Shown here: positions 8,257-15,939 of the stretch, piece after piece
Numbering within the stretch: position 1 is the stretch's first letter
How the letters are laid out: each line of letters starts with the position of its first letter
DNA from: F23-D06 sp963603365
GTDB taxonomy: Bacteria; Bacteroidota; Bacteroidia; Bacteroidales; WCHB1-69
Length of the DNA: 64,000 bases
Assembly (NCBI GenBank): GCA_963603365.1
Contig: CAVCMI010000036.1
Span: 18,064 to 82,063, forward strand
Reading direction: 5' to 3'
Notes under the pieces: generated by a model
What the model saw: only the letters and a program-made list of their open reading frames with translations
The model's database searches: none
What the model was told of the DNA's origin: nothing
Translations under genes and position numbers: made by a program

Positions 8257-9129
8257 TCACAGCATCACCTCTTCGTAGTCTTTTTTGAACCAGGTCAACT
8301 GCCTTTTGGCATAGCGGCGCGTGTGCGTCTTTATGTCCTCAACCGCCTTCCCGAGGGTGCACTTCCCTTCCATAAAGGCAAACAACTCTTTGTAACCCAC
8401 AGTATTGAGTGCGTTCAGGGTGCGGTAGGGGTACAAGGCCCGCGCCTCTTCTAACAATCCCGCCTCCATCATCCTGTCAACGCGCTGCCCGATGCGGTCA
8501 AACAACACCGGGCGCGGCCGGTTCAAATAGCGTTTCACGATGTGGAAGCTGCGCTGCTGCACAGTCTGCCGCAAACACGACGAGTAAGGCTTCCCGACTT
8601 GCAGACTTACCTCCACCGCCCGCATCATCCGTTTGTGGTCGTTGTGGTTCACCCTTCCGTAAAAAACAGGGTCAAGCACCGAGAGTTGGGCGCGCAGGGC
8701 TTCGATTCCGCTTTGCAAGAACAGACGAGTCACATACTGACGTATCGCCGGGTCCGGGTCGGGCAGTTCGTCAATGCCGCTGCAAACGGCCTCGATGTAC
8801 TGCGGACTGCCGCCGGTCATGACGACCACCGGGTGCTGCAAAAAAAGCGTCTCCAAGAGTTCGAGCGCCTGGCTCTCGAACATAGAGACGTTGTAATAGT
8901 CGTGGATGGAAAGGTTTCCGATGAAATAGTGCGGCACGCGTGCAAGTTCTTCAGCGGCAGGGGCGGCCGTGCCTATTTTCATCTCCCGGAACATCTGGCG
9001 CGAGTCGGCTGACAATATCGGCGCTCCCAGCTTCTCCGCCAGGCTGATTGTGTAATCCGTTTTGCCTACTGCGGTGGGGCCGGTGATCACCAAAAGCGTC
9101 CTGTCAGTATTCGCCGGGCGCAAAGTCAT
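8257..9129 (-). CDS. miaA: tRNA dimethylallyltransferase
   Basis: MiaA transfers a dimethylallyl group to the N6 of A37 in tRNAs reading UNN codons. The 290 residues fit the family. P-loop GPTAVGKT lies at 17-24 and ADSRQMFREMKIGTAAP at 41-57 is the substrate-binding loop. MTGGSPQYIEAV, VNHNDHKRMMRAVEV and the C-terminal VGYKELFAF and RRYAKRQLTWF are family signatures. The ATG lies inside the upstream pRiA4b-like gene, giving a 26-base overlap. No later start would keep the P-loop strand, so the overlap is real. The next 120 bases downstream hold no gene. Confidence 0.96.
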   Translation of the reverse strand: MTLRPANTDRTLLVITGPTAVGKTDYTISLAEKLGAPILSADSRQMFREMKIGTAAPAAEELARVPHYFIGNLSIHDYYNVSMFESQALELLETLFLQHPVVVMTGGSPQYIEAVCSGIDELPDPDPAIRQYVTRLFLQSGIEALRAQLSVLDPVFYGRVNHNDHKRMMRAVEVSLQVGKPYSSCLRQTVQQRSFHIVKRYLNRPRPVLFDRIGQRVDRMMEAGLLEEARALYPYRTLNALNTVGYKELFAFMEGKCTLGKAVEDIKTHTRRYAKRQLTWFKKDYEEVML

Positions 9130-9700
9130 TCAGATTCTCAAAATCCTCGTCGTTGTAACCCCCGTCGCAATAGTCGTCATCGTCATCTTCGATGTCATCC
9201 TCAAAATCAGGGTCTTCGGGGTTGGGAAAGTCCGAGGCTTTCAACTGCTCCGGTATTTCCATAGCCTTGTACGTGCAACGCGGGAACAACGACGCATCGT
9301 CAGCCTGAAGCACTTTCTGAAGCTCGAGATAGAAAACTTTAGGGTTCATAAAGTCGTATTCGTACAAGATGTGCTGATGGGGGTCGGTGATGAAGCTCTT
9401 CAGTACGGCATTTCTCATGACAAACTTGGGCAAATGGCTCTTCATGCTGAAAGAGTCCTCCTCGTCGTACTCGGGCGTCTCCACGTCCTCCTCCTCCGAG
9501 GTGTCCATAAGCGTTATCTCTTTCTGCTTGTTCCACTTAGGATCACAGATGGCAAATGAAGCGAACTCATTGCCTTTCAGTCCGATACATTCATAAAGGA
9601 TCTTGTGCAAAGACTCGAAATTGTCGTTGGCGAGTATCTCAACATCCCGCACGAAGTCTTCGACTGCATCGTAATAAACACGGAACTTGTAGTAATACAT
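9104..9700 (-). CDS. pRiA4b ORF-3-like / IS1096 TnpR-like protein
   Basis: This is a 198-residue cytosolic protein resembling the plasmid pRiA4b ORF-3-like family (also annotated IS1096 passenger TnpR-like). Despite the transposon-derived name, such genes are usual chromosomal residents of Bacteroidetes next to miaA. The N-terminus (YYYKFRVYYDAVEDFVRDVEI) is the typical strand-helix of the fold, followed by FESLHKILYECIGL, a charged middle with EEEDVE, and LKSFITDPHQHILYEYDF. The tail from about 158 is extremely acidic (DDIEDDDDDY). Function is unknown. It overlaps the miaA start by 26 bases, implying coupled translation. Confidence 0.75.
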   Translation of the reverse strand: MYYYKFRVYYDAVEDFVRDVEILANDNFESLHKILYECIGLKGNEFASFAICDPKWNKQKEITLMDTSEEEDVETPEYDEEDSFSMKSHLPKFVMRNAVLKSFITDPHQHILYEYDFMNPKVFYLELQKVLQADDASLFPRCTYKAMEIPEQLKASDFPNPEDPDFEDDIEDDDDDYCDGGYNDEDFENLNDFAPGEY

Positions 9701-9741
9701 AATGTTTGGTGTGTTTGCAATTAAAAACCTGATCAGTTACC

Positions 9742-10470
9742 CTACTCTTCAGCCGCTTCGGGTTCTTCCATATTATGGTAGACATTGGTGACATCCTCGT
9801 CCTCGTTGATCTTGTCGAGGAGTTTGTTCACCTCAGCGCGCTGTTCGTCGTTGAGCGTCTTCAGTTCTTTTGGAATACGGTCGAAGCGGAAACTCTTGAT
9901 TTCGAATTTATTGTCTTCCAAATACTTCTGTATTGCTCCAAACGACTGGAATTCGGCCATCACGATAACTTCCTCGTCGTCGGCGTCCACTTCGGCGTCA
10001 AAGTCCATCATGGCCAGTTCAAACTCTTCCATATCGAGTTCAGGGGTGCGTGCTATTGTAAAGATGCTTTTATGGTCAAACAGGAAGTCGAGCATGCCGG
10101 AGGTGCCCAGCGATCCGCCAAGTTTGTTGAAATAGCTTCTGATGTTGGCGACGGTACGCTGGTTGTTGTCGGTAGCGGCCTCGATCATAATGGCGATGCC
10201 GTGAGGCCCGCGTCCTTCGTAAACCATCTCTTTGTAGTCAGAGGTGTCTTTCTCGAATGCACGCTTGATGGCACGGTCCACATTGTCCTTCGGCATGTTC
10301 TCGTTTTTGGCTGTCTGTATCAGCAGGCGCAATTTAGAGTTCTGGTCCGGGTCGGGGCCGCCGGCCTTTGCTGCCATCGTGATTTCCTTCCCAAGGCGGG
10401 TGAATGTACGTGCCAAGTATGCGTTACGTTTGAAGATTCTTGCTTTGCGGTATTCAAATGCTCTTCCCAT
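9742..10470 (-). CDS. yebC: YebC/PmpR/TACO1 family protein
   Basis: Members of this family were first described as DNA-binding regulators and more recently as ribosome-associated factors that aid translation of proline stretches. The protein has 242 residues, the standard length. The opening MGRAFEYRKARIFKR, the segment AAKAGGPDPDQNSKLR, KDNVDRAIKRA and YEGRGPHGIAIMIEA are strongly conserved family blocks. The C-terminal part is acidic (DAEVDADDEEV, INEDEDVTNVYHNME), as usual. A promoter box (10576-10583) lies 105 bases upstream. Confidence 0.94.
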   Translation of the reverse strand: MGRAFEYRKARIFKRNAYLARTFTRLGKEITMAAKAGGPDPDQNSKLRLLIQTAKNENMPKDNVDRAIKRAFEKDTSDYKEMVYEGRGPHGIAIMIEAATDNNQRTVANIRSYFNKLGGSLGTSGMLDFLFDHKSIFTIARTPELDMEEFELAMMDFDAEVDADDEEVIVMAEFQSFGAIQKYLEDNKFEIKSFRFDRIPKELKTLNDEQRAEVNKLLDKINEDEDVTNVYHNMEEPEAAEE

Positions 10471-10575
10471 ATTAGTAATTGTTATGCATGTTGTTTTTTA
10501 ATAATTGTCTGTTTTGTTCCCGGACGTGTCCGGAAGATTGCCGTAAGGCATCCGCACCATACGAGTTGTCGGCGG

Positions 10576-10583
10576 CAAAAGTA
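10576..10583 (-). promoter_or_regulatory. -7 promoter box of yebC
   Basis: On the minus strand this reads TACTTTTGCCGCC. It lies 105 bases from the yebC ATG and is back to back with the plus-strand box at 10629-10636. Confidence 0.5.
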
Positions 10584-10628
10584 CTAAAAAAAGATGTTGG
10601 GGAGAACAAGGGAAGTCCGAAAAAAGGA

Positions 10629-10636
10629 TACTTTTG
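10629..10636 (+). promoter_or_regulatory. -7 promoter box of the YbaK-like gene
   Basis: TACTTTTGCGCC lies 37 bases upstream of the ATG at 10673. It forms a divergent pair with the yebC box about 50 bases away. Confidence 0.5.
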
Positions 10637-10672
10637 CGCCGTTTTTTAAAACAGCCTGAAAAATAATTGGAT

Positions 10673-11206
10673 ATGTTCTACGTGAGCGACAAGATGACAA
10701 CGCCTCCGGCGGTTTTCGAGAACCCTCTGCAAGAAAAGGTTTACAAACTGTTTGAGGAGCTGCAAGTTCCGTTTGAGCGTGTGGACACCGACCCGGGGAT
10801 AACGATGGAGGACTGCCTCAGCATCGACAAAGGGATTGGCGGCAAAGTCGTAAAGTCCATATTCTTGTGCAACAGGCAGCAGACGCTTTTCTATCTGTAT
10901 GTCACCCGGGGAGACAAGCCGTTTGTCACCAAAGAGTTCGGTCAGGCCTTAGGCATTCCGCGCGTATCTTTCGCACCGGCTGGCAAACTGTTGGAGATTG
11001 CCGGCACGGAACACGGCGCCGCCACGGTGCTGAGCGCATGCCTTGAGTCTGCCCGTGACGTAACATTTGTCATGGACCGCGACATTGTCGGAAACGAACA
11101 CTACTGCTGCTCTGACGGCACCGTCAACTGTTTCATCAAAATCAAGACGGCCGACCTGCTCAATCGTTTCCTGCCGGCGTGCGGCCACGAACTGATTGTC
11201 ATTTAG
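10673..11206 (+). CDS. YbaK/ProX-type aminoacyl-tRNA deacylase domain protein
   Basis: This is a 177-residue stand-alone YbaK/prolyl-tRNA-editing domain, often annotated as prolyl-tRNA synthetase associated domain protein. Such enzymes hydrolyse mischarged tRNAs, typically Ala- or Cys-tRNA(Pro), in the cytosol. The conserved editing-domain features are VYKLFEELQVPFERV, GGKVVKSIFLCNRQQ (with the key Lys of the fold), TRGDKPF and FAPAGKLLEI, ending in the strand CFIKIKTADLL. A TTG at 10667 precedes the ATG by two codons, and a further ATG follows at 10694. The ATG at 10673 is chosen as the first ATG after the promoter box. The exact tRNA substrate cannot be read from the sequence. Confidence 0.85.
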   Translation: MFYVSDKMTTPPAVFENPLQEKVYKLFEELQVPFERVDTDPGITMEDCLSIDKGIGGKVVKSIFLCNRQQTLFYLYVTRGDKPFVTKEFGQALGIPRVSFAPAGKLLEIAGTEHGAATVLSACLESARDVTFVMDRDIVGNEHYCCSDGTVNCFIKIKTADLLNRFLPACGHELIVI

Positions 11207-11219
11207 GCAAAACGTATCC

Positions 11220-11816
11220 CTACCGTACTATCCTTTTCTCATTGTCGAGGATAAACGACTTCCAGCTGCTGGACTTGCGGCTGCATCCTGTCTTGAGCAT
11301 GGGGCTGCATTGCAGATGGTGGCACACGGCCGCGGCAAGCGCGTCGGTAGCATCCAGAAAAACCGGAAGGTCGTCAAGCGGGTACATGTGACCGAGCATC
11401 GCCGCAACCTGCTCTTTGGCTGCATTGCCGTTGCCCGTAATCGACATCTTTATCTTGCGCGGCTCATATTCAAACACCTCCATCCCGGCATGCAGGCATA
11501 CGGCTATCACTATGCCCTGCGCCCGTCCTAATTTGAGCATCGACTGTACATTTTTTCCGTAAAAAGGAGCCTCAATGGCCAATATGTCGGGCTGATACTG
11601 CTCTATAAGGGCGGAAGTACGCTCAAAAACATGCTTCAGCTTGGCATAATGATCCGCAAGGCCTTTCATCTGCACCACGCCGACAGCCTCCACCTCCGAC
11701 TTGTTTAGTTTAGTGTTGAGCACGGCATACCCCATCACGGCAGTTCCGGGGTCAATGCCGAGAATCTTGTGCGCTATTGTCACCTCCTCTTTCTCCATCT
11801 CTTTCACCATTGTCAT
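11220..11816 (-). CDS. ruvC: Holliday junction endonuclease RuvC
   Basis: RuvC cuts Holliday junctions symmetrically with RuvAB during recombinational repair. The protein has 198 residues, slightly longer than E. coli RuvC (173). Acidic catalytic residues sit in LGIDPGTAVMGYAVL (about 19-33), LAIEAPFYGKN (about 79-89) and the C-terminal DATDALAAAVCH. The start ATG overlaps the stop of the upstream aspartic-protease gene as ATGA, so the two genes are translationally coupled. The convergent YbaK-like gene ends 13 bases away. Confidence 0.94.
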   Translation of the reverse strand: MTMVKEMEKEEVTIAHKILGIDPGTAVMGYAVLNTKLNKSEVEAVGVVQMKGLADHYAKLKHVFERTSALIEQYQPDILAIEAPFYGKNVQSMLKLGRAQGIVIAVCLHAGMEVFEYEPRKIKMSITGNGNAAKEQVAAMLGHMYPLDDLPVFLDATDALAAAVCHHLQCSPMLKTGCSRKSSSWKSFILDNEKRIVR

Positions 11817-12241
11817 TCCTCAAAGCTGAACAGATTAAGCCTGAAATCGATAACGGCATGGTGGCGCACCAGGAAATCGCTGCCCAGAATCATCTGCACA
11901 GGCTTTCGGCGCAGGCGACGGTATGCCTCATTGATATAGGTAAAGTCAACCAACGCAACATTCTCATAGCAGGGAAGCGAAAACCTGCCGATACGGAAAC
12001 CGGGGACATCGGCGGTAAACACGGAAAAGTCATCGCCTCCGATGCCAGCCGTGATGCCGTCGTGCCTTTGGGGCTGAACTGCAGGCATTGCCTGTTCAAG
12101 GAAAGCCTTGTCGAGGCAGCTGCGCGAGGCCCCGGTGTCGAGCACTATGCGTATAGGCTGTCCGCACGCCTTGCCACGTATGAGCGCATGATAGTTGCCT
12201 TTTTCAAGTTGCATCAGCTTGACGTTCGTTTTATACACCAT
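11813..12241 (-). CDS. Retropepsin-like aspartic protease, single domain
   Basis: This 142-residue protein has a single clan AA aspartic protease half. The catalytic loop VLDTGAS lies at 33-39, followed by the psi-loop-like hydrophobic-hydrophobic-Gly element ILGSDFL at about 116-122. Active enzymes of this size act as homodimers, like retroviral protease. There is no signal peptide or transmembrane segment, so a cytosolic protein is expected. It ends in a 4-base overlap with ruvC. The substrate is unknown. A non-catalytic role is possible, but both hallmark motifs are intact. Confidence 0.8.
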   Translation of the reverse strand: MVYKTNVKLMQLEKGNYHALIRGKACGQPIRIVLDTGASRSCLDKAFLEQAMPAVQPQRHDGITAGIGGDDFSVFTADVPGFRIGRFSLPCYENVALVDFTYINEAYRRLRRKPVQMILGSDFLVRHHAVIDFRLNLFSFEE

Positions 12242-12262
12242 ATCAGCAGACCGTTGTTCAGA

Positions 12263-13174
12263 TTACAGCCAATGTTTCTTGATAAAAAAGAGAACAAGGA
12301 TCAAGACAATCACGGCGCAGAAGCCGGTAACTATCAGAAACGCATAGGGGGAATCTGCCAGCGGAAGATGCATATTCATGCCGTACAGTCCGCTGATGAA
12401 AGTCAACGGCAGCACAATAGTGGATATGATGGTAAGCATCCGCATAATCTCATTCGTCTTGTTCGTCTGCAACGAATCGAACGTATTGGAAAGCCCCTCC
12501 ACCAATTCGCCGTAGTCGTCAATCATGTCCCACATTTTCTGGTAAAAGTCGAGGATGTTGCCCCAGTATTCCTCCATGTCGTCGGCAAATCCCTTGATTT
12601 CGCCTGACTCGAACTTGTTGAAAAGCCTCAGCTGGGGGCGGAACATCGTGTTTATCTGGATGATGTTTTTACGGAAACGGGAAATCTGTTCGATGATCTT
12701 CTCCGACTTGCTGCTGAACAGTTCGCGGCTGATGTAATCGATTTCGGTGCCCATACGTTCCACCAGCAGGAACGTCTCCTTCATCATCCGGTAAAGGATA
12801 TGGTAGAGCGTCGCGTCGCTGGTGCCGCTTATGTCGTCCTCGTCTTCGGGTTCCGGGTTGATTTTGCAATAGTTGAACAGTTCTTGCACCACATAGTGGG
12901 AGTTGCCTACGGTAATCAGGTAGTCTTGGCCCCAGAAAATCTTCGTCTCTTCGGTTTTCACCAGCCGTGTCCGTTTGTCCTGCATCGGGAAATGGAGCAC
13001 CAGGAAATAATAGTCGTCATATTCGTCGATTTTAGGACGTTGAACAAAACTGGAACAGTCCTCGATGTCCAGCGGATGGAAATGGAAGTTGTCTCGCAGG
13101 AAATCCAGGTCCTCGACCGTTGGATTGGTGACATGATGCCACTTAAAGGTGCCGAAATCAATCGTGTCAACCAT
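12263..13174 (-). CDS. corA: CorA-family magnesium/divalent metal transporter
   Basis: CorA forms a pentameric channel for Mg2+ and Co2+. The protein has 303 residues. A large cytosolic N-domain contains long helices (about 130-240). Two C-terminal transmembrane helices flank the pore signature YGMN (GMN at 265-267). The basic tail FIKKHWL is typical. Upstream of the ATG at 13174 is an unusually complete Shine-Dalgarno (AAAGGAGGT), rare in this phylum. A -7 promoter box lies at 13249-13256. Confidence 0.94.
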   Translation of the reverse strand: MVDTIDFGTFKWHHVTNPTVEDLDFLRDNFHFHPLDIEDCSSFVQRPKIDEYDDYYFLVLHFPMQDKRTRLVKTEETKIFWGQDYLITVGNSHYVVQELFNYCKINPEPEDEDDISGTSDATLYHILYRMMKETFLLVERMGTEIDYISRELFSSKSEKIIEQISRFRKNIIQINTMFRPQLRLFNKFESGEIKGFADDMEEYWGNILDFYQKMWDMIDDYGELVEGLSNTFDSLQTNKTNEIMRMLTIISTIVLPLTFISGLYGMNMHLPLADSPYAFLIVTGFCAVIVLILVLFFIKKHWL

Positions 13175-13178
13175 ACTT

Positions 13179-13187
13179 ATAACCTCC
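13179..13187 (-). promoter_or_regulatory. Strong Shine-Dalgarno of corA
   Basis: The minus strand reads AAAGGAGGT with about four bases between it and the ATG at 13174. Most genes in this window have no such match, so initiation of corA may be unusually efficient. Confidence 0.6.
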
Positions 13188-13248
13188 TTTCTTCTACCGG
13201 ATTAACAATTAAAAGACTACATTGTGCTATAGATTAACGAAGCGGTTG

Positions 13249-13256
13249 CAAAAATA
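13249..13256 (-). promoter_or_regulatory. -7 promoter box of corA
   Basis: The minus strand reads TATTTTTGC, 75 bases upstream of the corA ATG, in the gap to the nitroreductase gene. Confidence 0.45.
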
Positions 13257-13280
13257 CAAAAAAGACAGAAACCCGCAAGG

Positions 13281-14039
13281 TCAGAATCCCTGCTCTTTCA
13301 GAGCCTCGGCCAGCACTGTCGAGAAAAACTCGTTGTCTTTCTTGACATAGCGTTTTTTTGTGAAGATCTGGGCAAGGTTTGGCAGTTTGTTCTCCTCAAG
13401 CAGCCTTTCAGTCTCTGCGGAGCTCTCGATCTCGCGATAGGCTTCGTCGATGCGTTCGCGGTCATAGTCGCGGTAAACCTCGCGGTGCACCAGCGTCTGC
13501 ACGGGCAGTTTGCGGGTAAGCGCAGGCTTATATGCAGGGTATCCCATCGTAACGCAGGCTACCGGGATGACATGCTTGGGAAGTTTCAGGATCCGTATGA
13601 AATCCTTGACATTGAACGTGACCGTGCCGAGCCAGCAAAGGCCGAGCCCGAAGGCTTCAGCGGCAACGCAGGCGTTCTGTGCAGCGATGAGCGCGTCGGT
13701 GACAGCCCATTGGTAGCCTTGCAGGTTGCCGTAAGAGTCCGTTTCTGCCTCGCGGAACTCGCAATAGCGGTCAAAGCGGTGGAAGTCGGCGCAGAAAGTA
13801 AGCATCAGCGGCGCCTTCGTAGCCATCGGCTGGTTGAAATGATATGGGGCAAGCTGCTGTTTCATAGCCTCGTCCTCCGTCACGATGATGCTGAAAAGCT
13901 GCATGTTTCCCATCGTAGATCCGCTGCAGGCGGCTTTGAGTATGCAGTCGAGGGTCTCTTTCTCCACCTTGCGGTCTTCATATTCGCGGACGCTCACATG
14001 GCTGTACAGCGTCTCTAATGTTTCATTCATGTTCTGCAT
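13281..14039 (-). CDS. Nitroreductase-family NAD(P)H flavin oxidoreductase
   Basis: This is a 252-residue FMN-dependent nitroreductase-fold enzyme, similar to NfsA/Frp-type proteins. The FMN-binding segment SVREYEDRKVEKETLD is followed by AACSGSTMGNMQLFS. The dimer/FMN loop ALIAAQNACVAAEAFGLGLCWLG (central part) is diagnostic. VIPVACVTMGYPAYKPALTRKLP is the phosphate-binding end. The ATG at 14037-14039 is chosen. An upstream start (14099) would include a non-conserved leader lying next to the promoter box at 14114-14121. The natural substrate is unknown. The gene is divergent from pckA. Confidence 0.88.
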   Translation of the reverse strand: MQNMNETLETLYSHVSVREYEDRKVEKETLDCILKAACSGSTMGNMQLFSIIVTEDEAMKQQLAPYHFNQPMATKAPLMLTFCADFHRFDRYCEFREAETDSYGNLQGYQWAVTDALIAAQNACVAAEAFGLGLCWLGTVTFNVKDFIRILKLPKHVIPVACVTMGYPAYKPALTRKLPVQTLVHREVYRDYDRERIDEAYREIESSAETERLLEENKLPNLAQIFTKKRYVKKDNEFFSTVLAEALKEQGF

Positions 14040-14113
14040 TGCGGTATCCGGTTGTTTATTATACAAATTATGTATGCGCCGGGACAGTACCTTGAGCATC
14101 AGCCCGACGGCGG

Positions 14114-14121
14114 CAAAAATA
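14114..14121 (-). promoter_or_regulatory. -7 promoter box of the nitroreductase gene
   Basis: The minus strand reads TATTTTTGCCGCC. It is paired back to back with the pckA box at 14146-14153, about 25 bases away, so the two promoters may compete for RNA polymerase. Confidence 0.5.
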
Positions 14122-14145
14122 CAAAAAACACACTTGTTTTTTTGC

Positions 14146-14153
14146 TATCTTTG
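14146..14153 (+). promoter_or_regulatory. -7 promoter box of pckA
   Basis: TATCTTTGCTGCC matches the phylum box perfectly, 88 bases upstream of the pckA ATG. Confidence 0.6.
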
Positions 14154-14241
14154 CTGCCGATTTTAAACAGGCTTAAAAGCCGCATCACTGAAACGGAATC
14201 AACAAAATCAATTTCAATACATTTCTTAAAAACAACCTTTC

Positions 14242-15864
14242 ATGAAAGACCTTAAAGAACAGCTGGAAAAACTCGGGATTTCCAATCCTGTAGAGATTTA
14301 TCACAATTTGTCTTACGACGAATTGTACTTGCACGAAACCAACCCGGGACTGACAGGATACGAGAAGGCATACCTGACAAAGTCGGGCGCGCTATCCGTT
14401 GACACGGGCATATTCACCGGACGTTCGCCGAAAGACAAATACATTGTAAAAGACGAGAACACCAAAGACAACGTATGGTGGGCAGAGCCCGGCAAGAAAG
14501 GCTCCGACAACAAGCCTATCGACCAGAAGACCTGGGAGCGTCTCAAGGCTATCACCCAGAAGCAGCTTGCCGGCAAGAAAGTGTATGTCATGGACGGCTT
14601 TTGCGGCGCCAACGAGAACTCGCGCATGAAGGTCCGCTTCGTGTCAGAGGTGGCGTGGCAAGCCCATTTCGTGAAGAACATGTTCATCCGTCCTTCCGAA
14701 GAAGAGCTGAAAGACTTCGACCCGGACTTTGTCGTGCTGAATGCCGGCAAGACCACCAACCCCGACTGGAAAGAGATGGGGCTGCACAGTGAAGTGTATG
14801 TCGCCTTCAACCTCACCGAAAAGATGGCGCTCATCGGCGGCACCTGGTACGGCGGCGAGATGAAGAAAGGCATCTTCTCCGTCATGAACTATTTCTTGCC
14901 GCTGAAAGGCATGGCTGCCATGCATTGTTCTGCCAACCAAGGGAAAGACGGCGACACCGCCATCTTCTTCGGGCTCTCCGGCACAGGCAAGACAACCTTG
15001 TCGACGGACCCGAACCGCGCGCTCATCGGTGACGACGAGCACGGCTGGGACGACGACGGCATATTCAACTTCGAAGGGGGCTGCTATGCCAAGTGCATCA
15101 ACCTGAGCGAAGCCAAAGAACCCGACATTTTCCATGCCATCAAGCGCGACGCCCTGTTGGAGAACCTTGTGGTGGATGCCGAAGGCAATATCGACTTTGA
15201 CTCTGCCGCCAAGACCGAGAACACACGCGTCTCCTACCCCATCTACCACATCAGCAACATCGTGAAGCCCGTTTCGCGCGGCACGCACCCGAGCAAGATC
15301 ATCTTCCTGTCGGCCGACGCTTTCGGCGTGCTTCCGCCCGTAGCCATTCTGAACCGCGAGCAGACCATGTACTATTACCTGAGCGGCTACACCGCCAAAC
15401 TGGCCGGCACCGAACGCGGCATCGTCACGCCGCAGCCTACATTCTCGTCGTGCTTCGGAGCAGCATTCCTGCTGCTGCACCCCACAAAGTACGCTGAAGA
15501 ACTGGCCCGGAAACTCGACCAGCACCACGCAACCGCCTATCTGGTGAACACGGGCTGGACCGGCGGCGGCTATGGAGTCGGAGAACGCATCTCCCTGAAA
15601 GCCACCCGCTCCATCATCACGGCTATCCTTAACGGCGAACTGCTGAACTGCGAAACCGAAATCGTGAGACCTTTCAACCTCAGCATTCCTAAACATGTCA
15701 CCGGGGTCGACGACAGCATCCTCAACCCCGAGAACAGCTGGAGCGACAAGAAAGCCTACGCTGAAAACGCCAAGACCCTCGCCGCCTCTTTCATCTCGAA
15801 TTTCGAGAACTTCAGCGACACCAAACAGGGCAAAGAACTCATCCCTTACGGACCGCAACTCTAA
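14242..15864 (+). CDS. pckA: Phosphoenolpyruvate carboxykinase (ATP)
   Basis: The enzyme interconverts oxaloacetate + ATP with PEP + CO2 + ADP. In succinate-forming Bacteroidales it usually runs in the carboxylating, ATP-yielding direction. It has 540 residues, as in E. coli. Signatures are the P-loop GLSGTGKT at 244-251 with the following TTLSTDPNR, the metal-binding IGDDEHGWDD, and the substrate loop FTGRSPKDKYIV near 58-70. The product feeds oxaloacetate to succinate, which the 4-hydroxybutyrate genes at 21-26 kb can use. A strong intrinsic terminator follows at 15877. Confidence 0.97.
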   Translation: MKDLKEQLEKLGISNPVEIYHNLSYDELYLHETNPGLTGYEKAYLTKSGALSVDTGIFTGRSPKDKYIVKDENTKDNVWWAEPGKKGSDNKPIDQKTWERLKAITQKQLAGKKVYVMDGFCGANENSRMKVRFVSEVAWQAHFVKNMFIRPSEEELKDFDPDFVVLNAGKTTNPDWKEMGLHSEVYVAFNLTEKMALIGGTWYGGEMKKGIFSVMNYFLPLKGMAAMHCSANQGKDGDTAIFFGLSGTGKTTLSTDPNRALIGDDEHGWDDDGIFNFEGGCYAKCINLSEAKEPDIFHAIKRDALLENLVVDAEGNIDFDSAAKTENTRVSYPIYHISNIVKPVSRGTHPSKIIFLSADAFGVLPPVAILNREQTMYYYLSGYTAKLAGTERGIVTPQPTFSSCFGAAFLLLHPTKYAEELARKLDQHHATAYLVNTGWTGGGYGVGERISLKATRSIITAILNGELLNCETEIVRPFNLSIPKHVTGVDDSILNPENSWSDKKAYAENAKTLAASFISNFENFSDTKQGKELIPYGPQL

Positions 15865-15876
15865 TCGCGCTATCAT

Positions 15877-15921
15877 AACAGCCGGGCTCCCTCTCAGCAG
15901 GGGAAACCCGGCTGTTTTTTT
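15877..15921 (+). terminator. Intrinsic terminator after pckA
   Basis: A perfect 10-bp stem, AACAGCCGGG (15877-15886) with CCCGGCTGTT (15907-15916), is followed by a T-run. It lies 12 bases after the pckA stop. Confidence 0.9.
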
Positions 15922-15939
15922 GTCATCTTTTTTTTCTAA

